A stretch of 64,000 nucleotides of DNA from Bradyrhizobium sp. BTAi1. Its GTDB lineage: Bacteria; Pseudomonadota; Alphaproteobacteria; Rhizobiales; Xanthobacteraceae. The stretch lies in contig NC_009485.1 in assembly GCF_000015165.1 (NCBI RefSeq), forward strand, positions 6,591,501 to 6,655,500, written 5' to 3'. The translations under genes and the position numbers were made by a program. The first letter of the stretch is position 1; every line of letters begins with the position of its first letter. Of the stretch, positions 33,771-42,363 are shown in pieces. A model generated the notes under the pieces. It was not told where the DNA came from, searched no databases, and was given only the letters and a program-made list of their open reading frames with translations.

Positions 33771-35354
33771 TCAGGCAGCAACGGCGGCCTTTGACCGTTG
33801 GTTCGCCTTCCAATTCCAGGGAAGCAATTCGTTGACTTTGTTCGCGGGGTGATCTGGAAGCCTGGCCAGCACGTCCGCGAGCCAGGCTTGCGGATCGACG
33901 TCGTTCATCTTGCAAGTTTCGATCAAGGTATAGACGGCGGCAGCCCGATGGCCGCCAACGTCTGAACCGGCAAAGGTCCAATTCCTTCTTCCGACCGCCA
34001 CACCCCGCAACGCTCGTTCGGCGGCGTTGTTCGTAAGACAGACGCGACCGTCGTCGAGGAAGCGGGTGAACGCTGCCCAGCCGTTGAAGAGGTAGTTGAT
34101 CGCTTTGGCGGTGTCGTTCTTGGTGGAGAGTAACGCTTGCTGCTGGCGCATCCAGATTTCAAGCTCGGCAACGAGCGGCCGCGATCGTTCACGGCGTACG
34201 AGAAGCCGCTGTTCCGGGGTTTTGCCATTAATGCTGCGCTCGATCTCGAACAGCATGTCGATACGACGCACCGCCTCGCTGGCGACCGGCGCCTCTCCCT
34301 GTTTTACCAGGTCGACAAACTTCCTCCGGCCGTGGCTCCAGCAAGCCGCTTCAACGATCGGAGCCGGCTTCCTTTGAGCCATGTAGAGCTGGTTGTATCC
34401 ATCAAAGGCATCGGCCTGCATGAGGCCCACATAGCCGGCAAGATGGCCTTGCGGATGCTCCCCGGCACGACTGCGCGAGTAATGGAACACCGCCGCCGGT
34501 GGATCCCGACCGCCAAACGGCCGGTCGTCGCGAACGTAGGTCCAGATCCGGCCGGTGACAGTCTTCAGTTTCGCCAGCACGGGCACCGTCGTGTCATCGG
34601 CATGGATGCGTTCCGCGCTCATGACATGAGTCCGGATAGCCTCAATAATTGGGGCGAGCGCCACCACGCAGGCCCCGATCCGATCCGCCAGGGTCGAGAC
34701 ATCGATCTCGATCCCTTCCCGGGCATAGGTCTGGCTCTGCCGGTTCAGCGGCTGATGCAGCAGGAACTTGTTGACCAGCACCATCGCCAGCAGGCTCGGC
34801 CCGGCGAAGCCACGCGGGATCGGATGGGACGGTGCCGGCGCCTCGGTAATCGCCTCGCAGTCCCGGCAGGAGAACTTTTCGCGGACGTGCTCGATGATCT
34901 TCCAGCGCCGCGGCTCGCATTCAAGGGTCTTCGATACAACCTCGCCAAGCTTGTGCAGCCGCTCGCTGCCGCACTTACCGCAGGCGCAAGGCGCGGGTTC
35001 GACGATACGTTCGACCGGCAGATTATCTGGCAGGGGACGTCGCGGCGGCCGCGGATTTTGTGCGCGCTTCTGTTTGGCGGCTTCAGGTGCCGCGATCTCG
35101 GCCCTGGTTTCCTGCTCGGCCTGGGTCTCTTCAAGATCCTCGATGGCCAGCTCAAGCTGCTCGACCAGCAGCCTGCCGCGTTCAGAAGATTGCCCGAACT
35201 GCTCGCGCCGTGCCTTGGCCAGCATCAGCTTCAGCCGCTCGATTTCCAGGCGGCCGACGGTCACTTCGCTCTTGGCCAGCGTCAGCTGCTCGCGCTGCGC
35301 AAGGATCATCGCATGCGCAGCGGCAAGATCGGCGGGAAGCGGATCGGAGGACAT
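33771..35354 (-). CDS. tnpC: IS66 transposase TnpC
   Basis: 527 residues from MSSDPLPADLAAAHAMILAQ (a GTG two codons upstream is possible). An N-terminal coiled coil (LKLMLAKARREQFGQSSERGR) is followed by a zinc-finger region (CACGKCGSERLHKLGEV, SCRDCEAITEAP) and an RNase H-like DDE domain with HADDTTVPVL, MQADAFDGYNQLY and LTNNAAERALRG. The IS66 C-terminal domain (TLIETCKMNDVDPQAWLADVLARLP) is complete. Catalyses transposition with TnpA and TnpB. Confidence 0.95.
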   Translation of the reverse strand: MSSDPLPADLAAAHAMILAQREQLTLAKSEVTVGRLEIERLKLMLAKARREQFGQSSERGRLLVEQLELAIEDLEETQAEQETRAEIAAPEAAKQKRAQNPRPPRRPLPDNLPVERIVEPAPCACGKCGSERLHKLGEVVSKTLECEPRRWKIIEHVREKFSCRDCEAITEAPAPSHPIPRGFAGPSLLAMVLVNKFLLHQPLNRQSQTYAREGIEIDVSTLADRIGACVVALAPIIEAIRTHVMSAERIHADDTTVPVLAKLKTVTGRIWTYVRDDRPFGGRDPPAAVFHYSRSRAGEHPQGHLAGYVGLMQADAFDGYNQLYMAQRKPAPIVEAACWSHGRRKFVDLVKQGEAPVASEAVRRIDMLFEIERSINGKTPEQRLLVRRERSRPLVAELEIWMRQQQALLSTKNDTAKAINYLFNGWAAFTRFLDDGRVCLTNNAAERALRGVAVGRRNWTFAGSDVGGHRAAAVYTLIETCKMNDVDPQAWLADVLARLPDHPANKVNELLPWNWKANQRSKAAVAA

Positions 35355-35430
35355 CGTCACACCGACAAATCAATCATATTCGCCGCTAAAAATCCCGCCG
35401 GATTTCCTTCGTGAGTCAAAAAGCCACAGC

Positions 35431-35778
35431 TTATCCGGAAGCCTGCGGCCGCCAGGTTGCCTGCGGCATCCGCCAATCAATTCCGGACAAGAGATAGGAT
35501 AGTTGCGCAACGCTGATCGTGACAACGCCGTCCGCCACCGATGGCCACAGAAAGCGGCCGCGCTCCAACCGCTTCGTGAAGAGACACGCGCCCTGGCCGT
35601 CATGCCAAATGATCTTGATCAGGTCGCCCCGACGGCCCCTAAAAACATAGAGATCACCAACGTGCGGATCCCGCTTCAAGCTCTCCTGAACCAGACGTGC
35701 CAGGCTCGGGAATCCGCGCCGCATATCGGTATGGCCGGTCGCAAGCCACACCCGCACATTACCCGGTATGGCAATCAT
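35431..35778 (-). CDS. tnpB: IS66 accessory protein TnpB
   Basis: 115 residues with the conserved pattern VWLATGHTDMRRGFPSLARL, YVFRGRRGDLIKIIWHDGQG and LERGRFLWP. Required for IS66 transposition, role unclear. Its start overlaps the tnpA stop (ATGA). Confidence 0.93.
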   Translation of the reverse strand: MIAIPGNVRVWLATGHTDMRRGFPSLARLVQESLKRDPHVGDLYVFRGRRGDLIKIIWHDGQGACLFTKRLERGRFLWPSVADGVVTISVAQLSYLLSGIDWRMPQATWRPQASG

Positions 35779-36176
35779 CGGCGCTCAAGCACGTCGAGCA
35801 CCCGCGCCAGCGCCTCGGGATCAACCTGTGCATCCACCCGGATGCGTCGCCGGTTGCCAAGATCGATCTCGATCAAGCCACTCCGCGCGGTCGGCATGGG
35901 CTGCAACCGTCGGTCATCTTTGGATAGCGGCTTCGCTTCTTCCGCGCTCGGTGCCACCGCTGCGGCGATCTGCACCGGCGCAAAACATGGCCCGTCATTC
36001 ACGACCGTACGGGCCTGGCGGCGCCAGGTGAACACGACGCTGGCCGCGACACCGTTGCGGCGCGCAACATCTGTCACCTTGGCGCCCGGTACCAGGGTTT
36101 CCTCGACGATCCGCGCCTTGTCATCTTGCGACCAGCGCCGCCGCCGCTCCAACCCGCCTAAAACCTCGACCCGCAT
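35775..36176 (-). CDS. tnpA: IS66 accessory protein TnpA
   Basis: 133 residues with an N-terminal helix-turn-helix (RRWSQDDKARIVEETLVPGA, VTDVARRNGVAASVVFTWRRQ) as in IS66 TnpA/IS3-OrfA-like proteins. First gene of the element. Confidence 0.92.
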   Translation of the reverse strand: MRVEVLGGLERRRRWSQDDKARIVEETLVPGAKVTDVARRNGVAASVVFTWRRQARTVVNDGPCFAPVQIAAAVAPSAEEAKPLSKDDRRLQPMPTARSGLIEIDLGNRRRIRVDAQVDPEALARVLDVLERR

Positions 36177-36232
36177 CGCCTGATGACCTTAAAGCTAGAC
36201 TTAAGGTCACACGCTTCGCGAAATATACCGCA

Positions 36233-37060
36233 TCAGACAAGACGGCGCTCGTCGGATGCGTACGCGGAACCGTAGAGCGCGTCATAAGCAGCCTCGTTCA
36301 AGCTCCGCGTCGGCGCATCGATGACAACGCAGCCGCGCGCAAGACCGATGACGCGATCGGTGAAGGTTCGCGCATAGCCGACCTGATGCAGGCTGCAAAT
36401 CACGGCAACGCCTTCGTCGCGGGCGATGTCCTTGAGAAGTTGCATGACCCCGGCAGCCGAACTGGGGTCGAGACTTGCAACCGGCTCGTCGGCGACGATC
36501 AACCGTGGCTCCTGGGCAAGCGCGCGCGCGATCGCGACCCGCTGCTGCTGTCCGCCCGAAAGCGTGTCGGCGCGCTGGAGTGCGTGATCGAGCATGCCGA
36601 CACGCTCCAGGCATTCGAACGCCTTGAGCTTGTCCGCGCGTTCGAAACGGCGGAATACACCCCGCCAGGTCGGTAAATGGCCGAGCCGCCCGGCAAGTAC
36701 GTTGTCGAGAGCCGTGAGCCGCCGCACCAGATTGAATTGCTGGAAGACGACCGCGATTTGCCGTAGATCGCGGGGCGTCAGCCGCTCGATCTCGGTGCCG
36801 CCGAAGCGAATGCGCCCCGTGTCCGATTTGGCCGAACCGGTGATACAGCGAAACAGCGTGGTTTTACCGGCGCCGCTCGGCCCCAGAACCGCAACGAACT
36901 CATGCTCCATCAACGTGAAGCTTACATTCTCTACCGCCGATCGCGCACCGAAGCTCTTCGAGAAGCTCTCGACGGAAAGTACCGGCGGCTTGCCGACAAT
37001 GTCCGGTTGCGGGCAAAAGGCGAGCCCATCGGCAGATATCCTGTTCACGGGGTCACCCAT
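36233..37060 (-). CDS. Phosphonate/phosphite-type ABC transporter ATPase (PhnC-like), copy 2
   Basis: 275 residues. Walker A GPSGAGKTT, Q-loop AVVFQQFNLVRRLTALDNVLAGRL, signature LSGGQQQR, Walker B LIVADEPVASLD and H-loop CSLHQVGYA. Similar throughout to copy 1 but clearly diverged, so not a recent duplication. Last intact gene of the phyH-phnD2-phnE2-phnC2 operon; IS66 begins just after its stop and may have separated it from further genes. Confidence 0.92.
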   Translation of the reverse strand: MGDPVNRISADGLAFCPQPDIVGKPPVLSVESFSKSFGARSAVENVSFTLMEHEFVAVLGPSGAGKTTLFRCITGSAKSDTGRIRFGGTEIERLTPRDLRQIAVVFQQFNLVRRLTALDNVLAGRLGHLPTWRGVFRRFERADKLKAFECLERVGMLDHALQRADTLSGGQQQRVAIARALAQEPRLIVADEPVASLDPSSAAGVMQLLKDIARDEGVAVICSLHQVGYARTFTDRVIGLARGCVVIDAPTRSLNEAAYDALYGSAYASDERRLV

Positions 37061-37063
37061 TGG

Positions 37064-37933
37064 TCATACGAGCCTCTTGCGCAGCCACCCCGACAGCCAG
37101 TCCAGCGCCGTCACGACAATGAGGATGACCGCTATGATTGTGAAGAGCCGGGAGAAGTCGAGAAGGTCCATGCTGTTCTTCAGCTCCTGACCGATGCCGC
37201 CGGCGCCGACAACGCCCAACACCGTGGAGGCGCGGACATTGAACTCCAGCCAGAACAGCGAGGTTGAGAGCAGAAGCGGCAGAATATCCGGCAGGAGCCC
37301 ATATGTGAGTGCAGTAAGCCGTCCCGCACCGGTTGCGCGGATCGCATCGTGAGGACCGAGGTCGGTGCTTTCGATCTGATCGGCGAAGAACTTGGCGGCC
37401 GTGCCGGCCGTATGAAGCATTATGCCGAGCACACCTGCGAACGGCCCGAGCCCGACCGCCGCCACGAACAACAGCGCAAACACAAAGGAATCGATCCCGC
37501 GCAGCGCATTCAGAAACCATCTCGTCGGGAAATACAGCCACGGTAAAGGCGTGATATTGCGGCTCGCAAGGATTGCAAACGGCAGTCCGATCAGTGTGGC
37601 CAGCGTTGTGCCGATCGCTGCCATCGCGACCGTCTCCGCCGTTCGCCAAAGGAACAGCGGGAGCTCGTCGAACCTCGGCGGCCAGGCCCGCGACAGCCAG
37701 TCCCAAAGTTTAGGGAGACCCATGCCGAGCTTGCCGAGGTCGAGTTGTGCGAGATCGGCGGCCACGAGATAGAACGCAACAATGGCCGCAACGAGCAGCC
37801 AGCCTTTGACTCGCGCAACGCTGAATGTGCGTTGCGCGGCTTCGAGCTTCGCCAGCGCTTCTGCAGCGGTTTTCATCCCGCCGTAACGAGTGATCGCACC
37901 GTCGAGGAGACGTCCCGCTCCCGTAGCGTTCAT
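37064..37933 (-). CDS. Phosphonate/phosphite-type ABC permease (PhnE-like), copy 2
   Basis: 289 residues. The ATG one base after the phnD2 stop (MNATGAGRLLDGAITRYGGM) is chosen for coupling; the frame is open 22 codons further up, inside phnD2. About six helices with FVFALLFVAAVGLGPFAGVLGI and EFNVRASTVLGVVGAGGIGQELKNSMDLLDF, the PhnE signature. Membrane channel of the copy-2 transporter. Confidence 0.92.
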   Translation of the reverse strand: MNATGAGRLLDGAITRYGGMKTAAEALAKLEAAQRTFSVARVKGWLLVAAIVAFYLVAADLAQLDLGKLGMGLPKLWDWLSRAWPPRFDELPLFLWRTAETVAMAAIGTTLATLIGLPFAILASRNITPLPWLYFPTRWFLNALRGIDSFVFALLFVAAVGLGPFAGVLGIMLHTAGTAAKFFADQIESTDLGPHDAIRATGAGRLTALTYGLLPDILPLLLSTSLFWLEFNVRASTVLGVVGAGGIGQELKNSMDLLDFSRLFTIIAVILIVVTALDWLSGWLRKRLV

Positions 37934-37934
37934 C

Positions 37935-38813
37935 TCACACCTTTGCCTTGATCTTGCCGACGGAGATACCGGCATTTTCGATCGACCTGTAGGAGGCATG
38001 GGTCGCCGCGACGAAGCCGGTGTACCGGTTCGGCAGCAGCAACTTTGCCTGTTCGACCGTGATCGCGGTCAGGATGGCCTGCACTTTGCTCGACATCTCG
38101 GCGGAAGCGTTGGCGGGTACCGCGATGGCATCGTTGGGCAGCGGGTCTGATGTCCAGATGATCTTGTTTGAGTCCTCCTTGACCCGGCCGGACGCGATCA
38201 TTGCATTGCGGTTGCGGTCGAAGTCGGTAGCCATGTCCACTTGGCCAGACGAGACGGCGATCTCGTTGGCCGCGTGTGTGGCCCCGTCACTGTACTTCCA
38301 GAAGGCCTTGGGATCGATTTTCCAGACTTCCTTTGCGTAGAAGGTCGGGATCAACCAGCCGGAAGTGGAGCCGACGTCGGCAAAGGAAATCGACTTGTCC
38401 CTCGTATCGTCGGGGAATTTCGTCACCTTGAGATCGGGCCGCGCAATGATGATGGCCTGATAAGTCGGCTTTTCATCATATTTGGCGGTGGCGACCGCCC
38501 GACAACCGGTCGCATTGTTGGCAATGATGTAGCCCCACGGCCCCATCCACGCCAGATCGAGCTGACCGCCGCCCATGGCAACTGCCATCCCGGCCCAATC
38601 GGTGGTCGCCGCCAGCTCGAAATCTGCACCGAGTTCTTTTGCAATGTGGGCAAATACCGGTCCGAACGCCTTTTTCGTGTCCTCGGGGTTGGGCAGAAGC
38701 GGCCCAACCGCGAACCGAAGCTTCTTGGTCTGCGCGATGGCTGGCCGAAAAACTGAAGTGGCCGCAGCCGCTGCCGCAGTGGTCGCCAGGAACTTGCGTC
38801 TGTTAATGCTCAT
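37935..38813 (-). CDS. Phosphonate/phosphite-type binding protein (PhnD/PtxB/HtxB-like)
   Basis: 292 residues; start at MSINRRKFLATTAAAAAATS, with GGAG upstream. A Tat-type signal (NRRKFLATTA) is followed by cleavage near PAIAQ. Mature protein: LRFAVGPLLPNPEDTKKAFGP (the usual substrate-site segment of this family), TDWAGMAVAMGGGQLDLAWMGPWGYIIAN, VGSTSGWLIPTFY and SDPLPNDAIAVPANA. It captures the substrate in the periplasm and, because the copy-1 phnD is broken, may serve both transporters. Confidence 0.92.
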   Translation of the reverse strand: MSINRRKFLATTAAAAAATSVFRPAIAQTKKLRFAVGPLLPNPEDTKKAFGPVFAHIAKELGADFELAATTDWAGMAVAMGGGQLDLAWMGPWGYIIANNATGCRAVATAKYDEKPTYQAIIIARPDLKVTKFPDDTRDKSISFADVGSTSGWLIPTFYAKEVWKIDPKAFWKYSDGATHAANEIAVSSGQVDMATDFDRNRNAMIASGRVKEDSNKIIWTSDPLPNDAIAVPANASAEMSSKVQAILTAITVEQAKLLLPNRYTGFVAATHASYRSIENAGISVGKIKAKV

Positions 38814-39120
38814 AACGTCTCCACACATTGCTAGATCGAATAAGGACTAACTTAAGGGTCTGTAGATTGATGCCTTCGCTCGCGAACTCGACGTACAGCG
38901 CTCCGCCGGCGACCAGCACCGCACGGACCGAGTTTCTTTCATCCAAGCCCCGTTTCCAGAAACGGGGCGGACACACCCAGATCGCTCCACTTGCTTCCGC
39001 AAAATTCGCCGTAAGCCCGACCTGCGGCGCAAATCCGGCTTCGCAACTGACGGCGACATCGGCCCTGACCCGCACGTCGCAAGAATCAAACGCGCGCGGT
39101 TGTACCCAAGGATTGCGCGC
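38814..39120. other. Gap between phyH and phnD2 with hairpin and doubtful ORF
   Basis: About 310 bp on the operon strand. It holds a perfect hairpin (CCCCGTTTC-CA-GAAACGGGG, 38948-38967) and a 90-codon minus-strand frame (39075-38803, MRVRADVAVSCEAGFAPQVG) that overlaps the phnD2 start and has no recognised family or clear ribosome-binding site. It could be a small gene or a decayed remnant. Confidence 0.35.
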
Positions 39121-40011
39121 TCAATTCACCTCGGCGGGACGATCGTAGAGCAAGCGCCGCGCCCGCTTCTGGTTGTCGAACAGGCTGAACCGTTCTTGCG
39201 CTTCGGGCGGCATCGGAAAGGGCACGGGGCACGGCAGTGCGACCATCCTCGGGTTGCGGGTCGATTGTCCGCAAACCATGTCCGCTTCATACTGGTCCCA
39301 GTTCCTCACGCCCAACAGCGGCCACGCGTCAGCCGCAGCATATCCAATCAAAAGCAACCGGCGGGGCTGGGCGGACATGTTTGGTCCGGAGGCGTGCATT
39401 GTACGGACATGGTGGAACGACACGGTCCCTGCCGGACCAACGCACTCTTCGGCGCCGGTGGCGTTCACAGGATCGGCATCCAGATCGACCGCGCTGCAGA
39501 AGTACCCGGTATCAGGGTTGTGGTGATCGTAGATCTTGCCTTGGTGCGAGCCAGGCAGGCACAGCAGAGGCCCATTAACACTGGTGATATCGTCCAGGAA
39601 CACGCCCACCGTCAGGAACGCGTCGTTGGTGTGCGGATAAAAGCACCAATCCTGGTGCCACTCGACGGGCGAACCGATCCGGCCCGGCTTCAGGTTGATC
39701 TTGGAGTTGTGTACTCGTACGTCTGGGCCGATCAGCTTCTGGAGACTATCGATAAGGGCGGGATGTCGCACGAACTCCCTGAAGAAGTCGAAGTGCCTGT
39801 GCGGCATCTCGATTCGACGAACGGCGGGTTGTTCCGGAGTGTGGGATGGCTCGAGCTCGAAGGTCGGCGTCGGACTTGTTAGCGCTGAGGCTTCGACAAT
39901 CAACTCGTCAGTGACACGCCGCAACTCGCCGATCTCCTGTTCGGCAAAGAGCCCCTCGGCGACGGTAAAACCTTTGGTGTGATATTCGGCGACGTGACGA
40001 TCCGTCAACAT
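39121..40011 (-). CDS. PhyH-family Fe(II)/2-oxoglutarate dioxygenase
   Basis: 296 residues; the start has a strong AGGAAGGAG site. Double-stranded beta-helix enzyme with the iron triad His119-x-Asp121 (VEWHQDWCFYPHTND) and distal His206 (FHHVRTMHASGPN), plus Arg217/218 (SAQPRRLL) for 2-oxoglutarate. Family members include phytanoyl-CoA hydroxylase, the phosphonate hydroxylase PhnY and the hypophosphite dioxygenase HtxA. Leading a phn-type transporter operon and sitting opposite a PhnF-like regulator, it probably hydroxylates a reduced phosphorus compound or phosphonate; the exact substrate is not readable. No PhnZ (HD-domain) partner is present, which weakens a PhnY role. Confidence 0.88.
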   Translation of the reverse strand: MLTDRHVAEYHTKGFTVAEGLFAEQEIGELRRVTDELIVEASALTSPTPTFELEPSHTPEQPAVRRIEMPHRHFDFFREFVRHPALIDSLQKLIGPDVRVHNSKINLKPGRIGSPVEWHQDWCFYPHTNDAFLTVGVFLDDITSVNGPLLCLPGSHQGKIYDHHNPDTGYFCSAVDLDADPVNATGAEECVGPAGTVSFHHVRTMHASGPNMSAQPRRLLLIGYAAADAWPLLGVRNWDQYEADMVCGQSTRNPRMVALPCPVPFPMPPEAQERFSLFDNQKRARRLLYDRPAEVN

Positions 40012-40412
40012 GCTCCGCTCCTTCCTGGTGACGGGCGGCGCGATCAGCGACGCCGCCCCGTTCGAAATCCCCTCCAGCGCTCACTTGTCCACTCAAGCTA
40101 GCTGGCAACCCGCGTTGTTCTGATAGCTCTCTGCGGTGACAGGGGCGTGTATAGTATGTGTCGGTGGTGCGACATTCGCTCCATTGCGCAAAAATACTGC
40201 CTGGATCGACTGTTCGATTAGACAAGTGGCTTAGACCAGTTGTATGGCTGTGTTGATTGTCATGAATGCAGAAAGACTCCTGCAGCAGACACGAAACCCG
40301 CTGCAGTTTCGCGACATAAGCATTACAAATTATCTTCTCCGCGCAGTGGTCTACGTTAGCGCAACCGAGCCGCATTATTCCCGACAGCAACCATCTTCGA
40401 TGCGATGTCATC
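40012..40412. promoter_or_regulatory. Divergent promoter region phyH / gntR
   Basis: About 400 bp of non-coding DNA with visibly lower GC. It contains the operator candidate and must hold the promoters of the dioxygenase-transporter operon and of the regulator. Confidence 0.6.
40227..40242. promoter_or_regulatory. Candidate PhnF-type operator, copy B
   Basis: TGGCTTAGACCAGTTG in the divergent phyH/gntR promoter, with an extra TTAGAC half-site 13 bp upstream. Identical to the copy at 33443. A natural binding site for the adjacent GntR regulator. Confidence 0.55.
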
Positions 40413-41153
40413 ATGAGCGAACAGCAGCAAGCCCGGCGACGGTCGGACCACGAAGAGCGCGGGGTCTATCTTCACATTGCACGGCAGCTTCAGGGACGTA
40501 TCCGCGCCGCCTATAAATCGGGTGACCGGCTGCCGTCGGAGCGCGCGTTGGCGCACGAGTTCAATGTGCACCGGAATACGATCCGGCGCGCGATCGAAGC
40601 GCTGAACAAGGCGGGCATAATTTCAACGACCTGGGGCGCCCGGAGTGTCGTGACGAAGAAGCGGCTCAACCATCGTATCACCTTCAATACGAGTTTCACC
40701 GCGTCGGCACTGGCGGCAGGCGTTACCCCCAGAACGGAATTGATTTCGGCCGCGGATCTCCCGTCCCGCACCTCGCTCCAGATCTGTCGCCGCGTCCTGC
40801 AAAGGGACCCGACCGGCGAGGTCACCACCGTTCGGTATATGGACGACGAGCCCGTTTGCTGGATCCGGCAATTGCTGTTTGGGTTTAATGCGCAGTGGCT
40901 CATGGAGGGCTTTACTGGAGCTTCCGTCCACGAATGGATGTGCGAGAAGATCGGCGTCAGTCCTCAACGTATCGAGACCATCGTCGGAGCCGATCGCGCA
41001 ACGAGCATCGATTGCAAAATGCTGCGGGTGCCCCGCGGGGCCTCGATCTTGTATTCCCACAGCGTCAACAATGATCCGCGAACCCAGGAATTGATGGAAT
41101 TGTCGATCACTCGCTTCAGGAGTGAAGCCGCGGAATTGAGAATGACGCTGTAG
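40413..41153 (+). CDS. GntR/HutC-family regulator, PhnF-like
   Basis: 246 residues. N-terminal winged helix-turn-helix (residues about 18-85: YLHIARQLQGRIRAAYKSGD, RLPSERALAHEFNVHRNTIR, RAIEALNKAGII) and a C-terminal UTRA ligand domain (VCWIRQLLFGFNA, EWMCEKIGVSPQRI, LRVPRGASILYSHSVNND). HutC-type regulators usually repress neighbouring catabolic or transport genes until ligand binds. Position and the operator-like 16-mers suggest control of the phn-type operons. Transcribed away from phyH. Confidence 0.88.
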   Translation: MSEQQQARRRSDHEERGVYLHIARQLQGRIRAAYKSGDRLPSERALAHEFNVHRNTIRRAIEALNKAGIISTTWGARSVVTKKRLNHRITFNTSFTASALAAGVTPRTELISAADLPSRTSLQICRRVLQRDPTGEVTTVRYMDDEPVCWIRQLLFGFNAQWLMEGFTGASVHEWMCEKIGVSPQRIETIVGADRATSIDCKMLRVPRGASILYSHSVNNDPRTQELMELSITRFRSEAAELRMTL

Positions 41154-41597
41154 AAGCCCGGTGGAGCAAGAATGCCGGACTGCGAAAGCCACACACGACG
41201 AACGCGCCACAATAGCCCTTAGGACTTCTTGAGCCTCCTTCCGTCTTCTCAACCAGCTCAATCACCATCTGCGTACTATCGCATTCGAACCGTTGATTTA
41301 CGGCGCATTCGCGCTCGGGCTGAAATCTCGGTTTGCTGGAGAGGCCGATCCTGACCTCTGGAATGTGCTGAGAGGAACTCGCCACTCACGACACCGGCCA
41401 GCGAATTGCGATGGCGGGCCAAGCATCGACCTGATGTACAGGTGTGAAGAGATCATTTTGAAGCAATTTGACGCCTTCTGATCGGACGATTTTGGTTCGT
41501 CTTGGTTCAGTTTGCGTCGGAGAACCTGCGGCGACGTTTGCATGATCGAACATTACCCCGGCACGCAGTCGTTCGGCTGACATCCCATCGTCATGCA
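41154..41597. other. Non-coding region between gntR and traD
   Basis: About 440 bp of mixed, lower-GC DNA. No frame on either strand has a credible start and family resemblance; it is probably the boundary between cargo and mobilisation modules. Confidence 0.45.
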
Positions 41598-41864
41598 TCA
41601 ACGACGAACTCCTGAAACAGTTCGATCTGTCCCCTTCTGTGTTGCCGGATCCGCCTCGAACGCCTGCTTCCCCTTTGCGCCCCATAGCTCGCGCGCCTGT
41701 GCGCCTTGATCGCTTTTGAGCTTGTCTGCCATCCAAAGCAGCGCGCCAAGGATGGTAGCGCGATCATCGCCGGTCAGGTCGATGAGTCCAGCTTTCACGA
41801 CGAGCCCGCCGAGTTCGATCAGATGCCGCGTGCGCTTGCGGCGCTCGACTTGCCATGTGCGCAT
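41598..41864 (-). CDS. traD: Conjugal transfer protein TraD (Ti-type)
   Basis: 88 residues starting MRTWQVERRKRTRHLIELGG. The R-[KR]-R-T-R-x-L-I-E-L-G-G-L-V-V-K-A-G-L segment is the TraD hallmark of Ti/Rhizobium plasmids. Accessory relaxosome protein. It follows traC with a one-base gap. Confidence 0.88.
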   Translation of the reverse strand: MRTWQVERRKRTRHLIELGGLVVKAGLIDLTGDDRATILGALLWMADKLKSDQGAQARELWGAKGKQAFEADPATQKGTDRTVSGVRR

Positions 41865-41865
41865 A

Positions 41866-42192
41866 TCATGCCGAGCCCTTGCTGCCTGGCGACGGTTGCG
41901 CGCCGCCCAGTTTCGCCGGAGCGCCGCCAGTGTTGCGCTCAGCTGCCGGTGCAGTTCGCCGCGCCCGGCCCTGAAAGAACGCGGCCCCACGTTTTGCCCA
42001 TGCCTCCTTTCTTGCAGTGTCCTTCGTCTCTGCCAGCATGATCAGTGCGCCTGCCAGTTCGTCGGCGCCGAGGCTATCTGCTCCGGTGGCGATGACCACT
42101 TCGCCGAGCTGCTGCACCTTGCGGCTCTTGAGGTCGCGTGCCTTGTCCTGAAGTGCTTTCAGTTCCCCATCGAAATCCCGTGGCTTGCGCAT
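41866..42192 (-). CDS. traC: Conjugal transfer protein TraC (Ti-type)
   Basis: 108 residues, MRKPRDFDGELKALQDKARD onwards, with GELKALQDKARDLKSRKVQQ and LGEVVIATGADSLGADELAG; the TraC-like coiled-coil and small helical domain that binds near oriT. Runs away from oriT, divergent from traA as in Ti plasmids. A longer frame upstream is antisense to traA and is rejected. Confidence 0.85.
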   Translation of the reverse strand: MRKPRDFDGELKALQDKARDLKSRKVQQLGEVVIATGADSLGADELAGALIMLAETKDTARKEAWAKRGAAFFQGRARRTAPAAERNTGGAPAKLGGAQPSPGSKGSA

Positions 42193-42299
42193 CACGTTCT
42201 CCAGCAATGTTGATGGAGTGATGATAGTCGAGCGCCCGGTGTAATGCTGTAAGGTTACCGGGACGGCTTGAGACGGTGTAATCCCGCCCGAGAATTTTT

Positions 42300-42345
42300 C
42301 GAAGGAGGGCGCGCTTATACGTCGTTCCGACGTGCGCTTCTCCGT
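42300..42345. other. oriT: oriT, Ti-plasmid type
   Basis: Between divergent traC and traA. GGGCGCGCTTATACGTCG closely resembles the Ti oriT nick region (GGGCGCAATTATACGTCGC, as recalled), followed by a perfect hairpin ACGTCG-TTC-CGACGT (42319-42333). This is where TraA would nick. Confidence 0.75.
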
Positions 42346-42363
42346 GTAGATGATTCGGTCGCG

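Larger units (their letters stand above)
33755..36226 (-). mobile_element. IS66-family insertion sequence
   Basis: About 2.47 kb with the standard three genes (tnpA, tnpB, tnpC) on the minus strand. CGCGAAGCG at 33761-33769 and its complement at 36212-36220 lie near the two ends and are probably part of the terminal inverted repeats. Exact ends and the expected 8-bp target duplication could not be fixed. The right end lies within about 10 bp of the phnC2 stop codon. Confidence 0.85.

Noticed and set aside
39121..40011. Naming the dioxygenase htxA or phnY
   Set aside because: Motifs fit the whole PhyH family; only context points to phosphorus chemistry, and PhnZ is absent.
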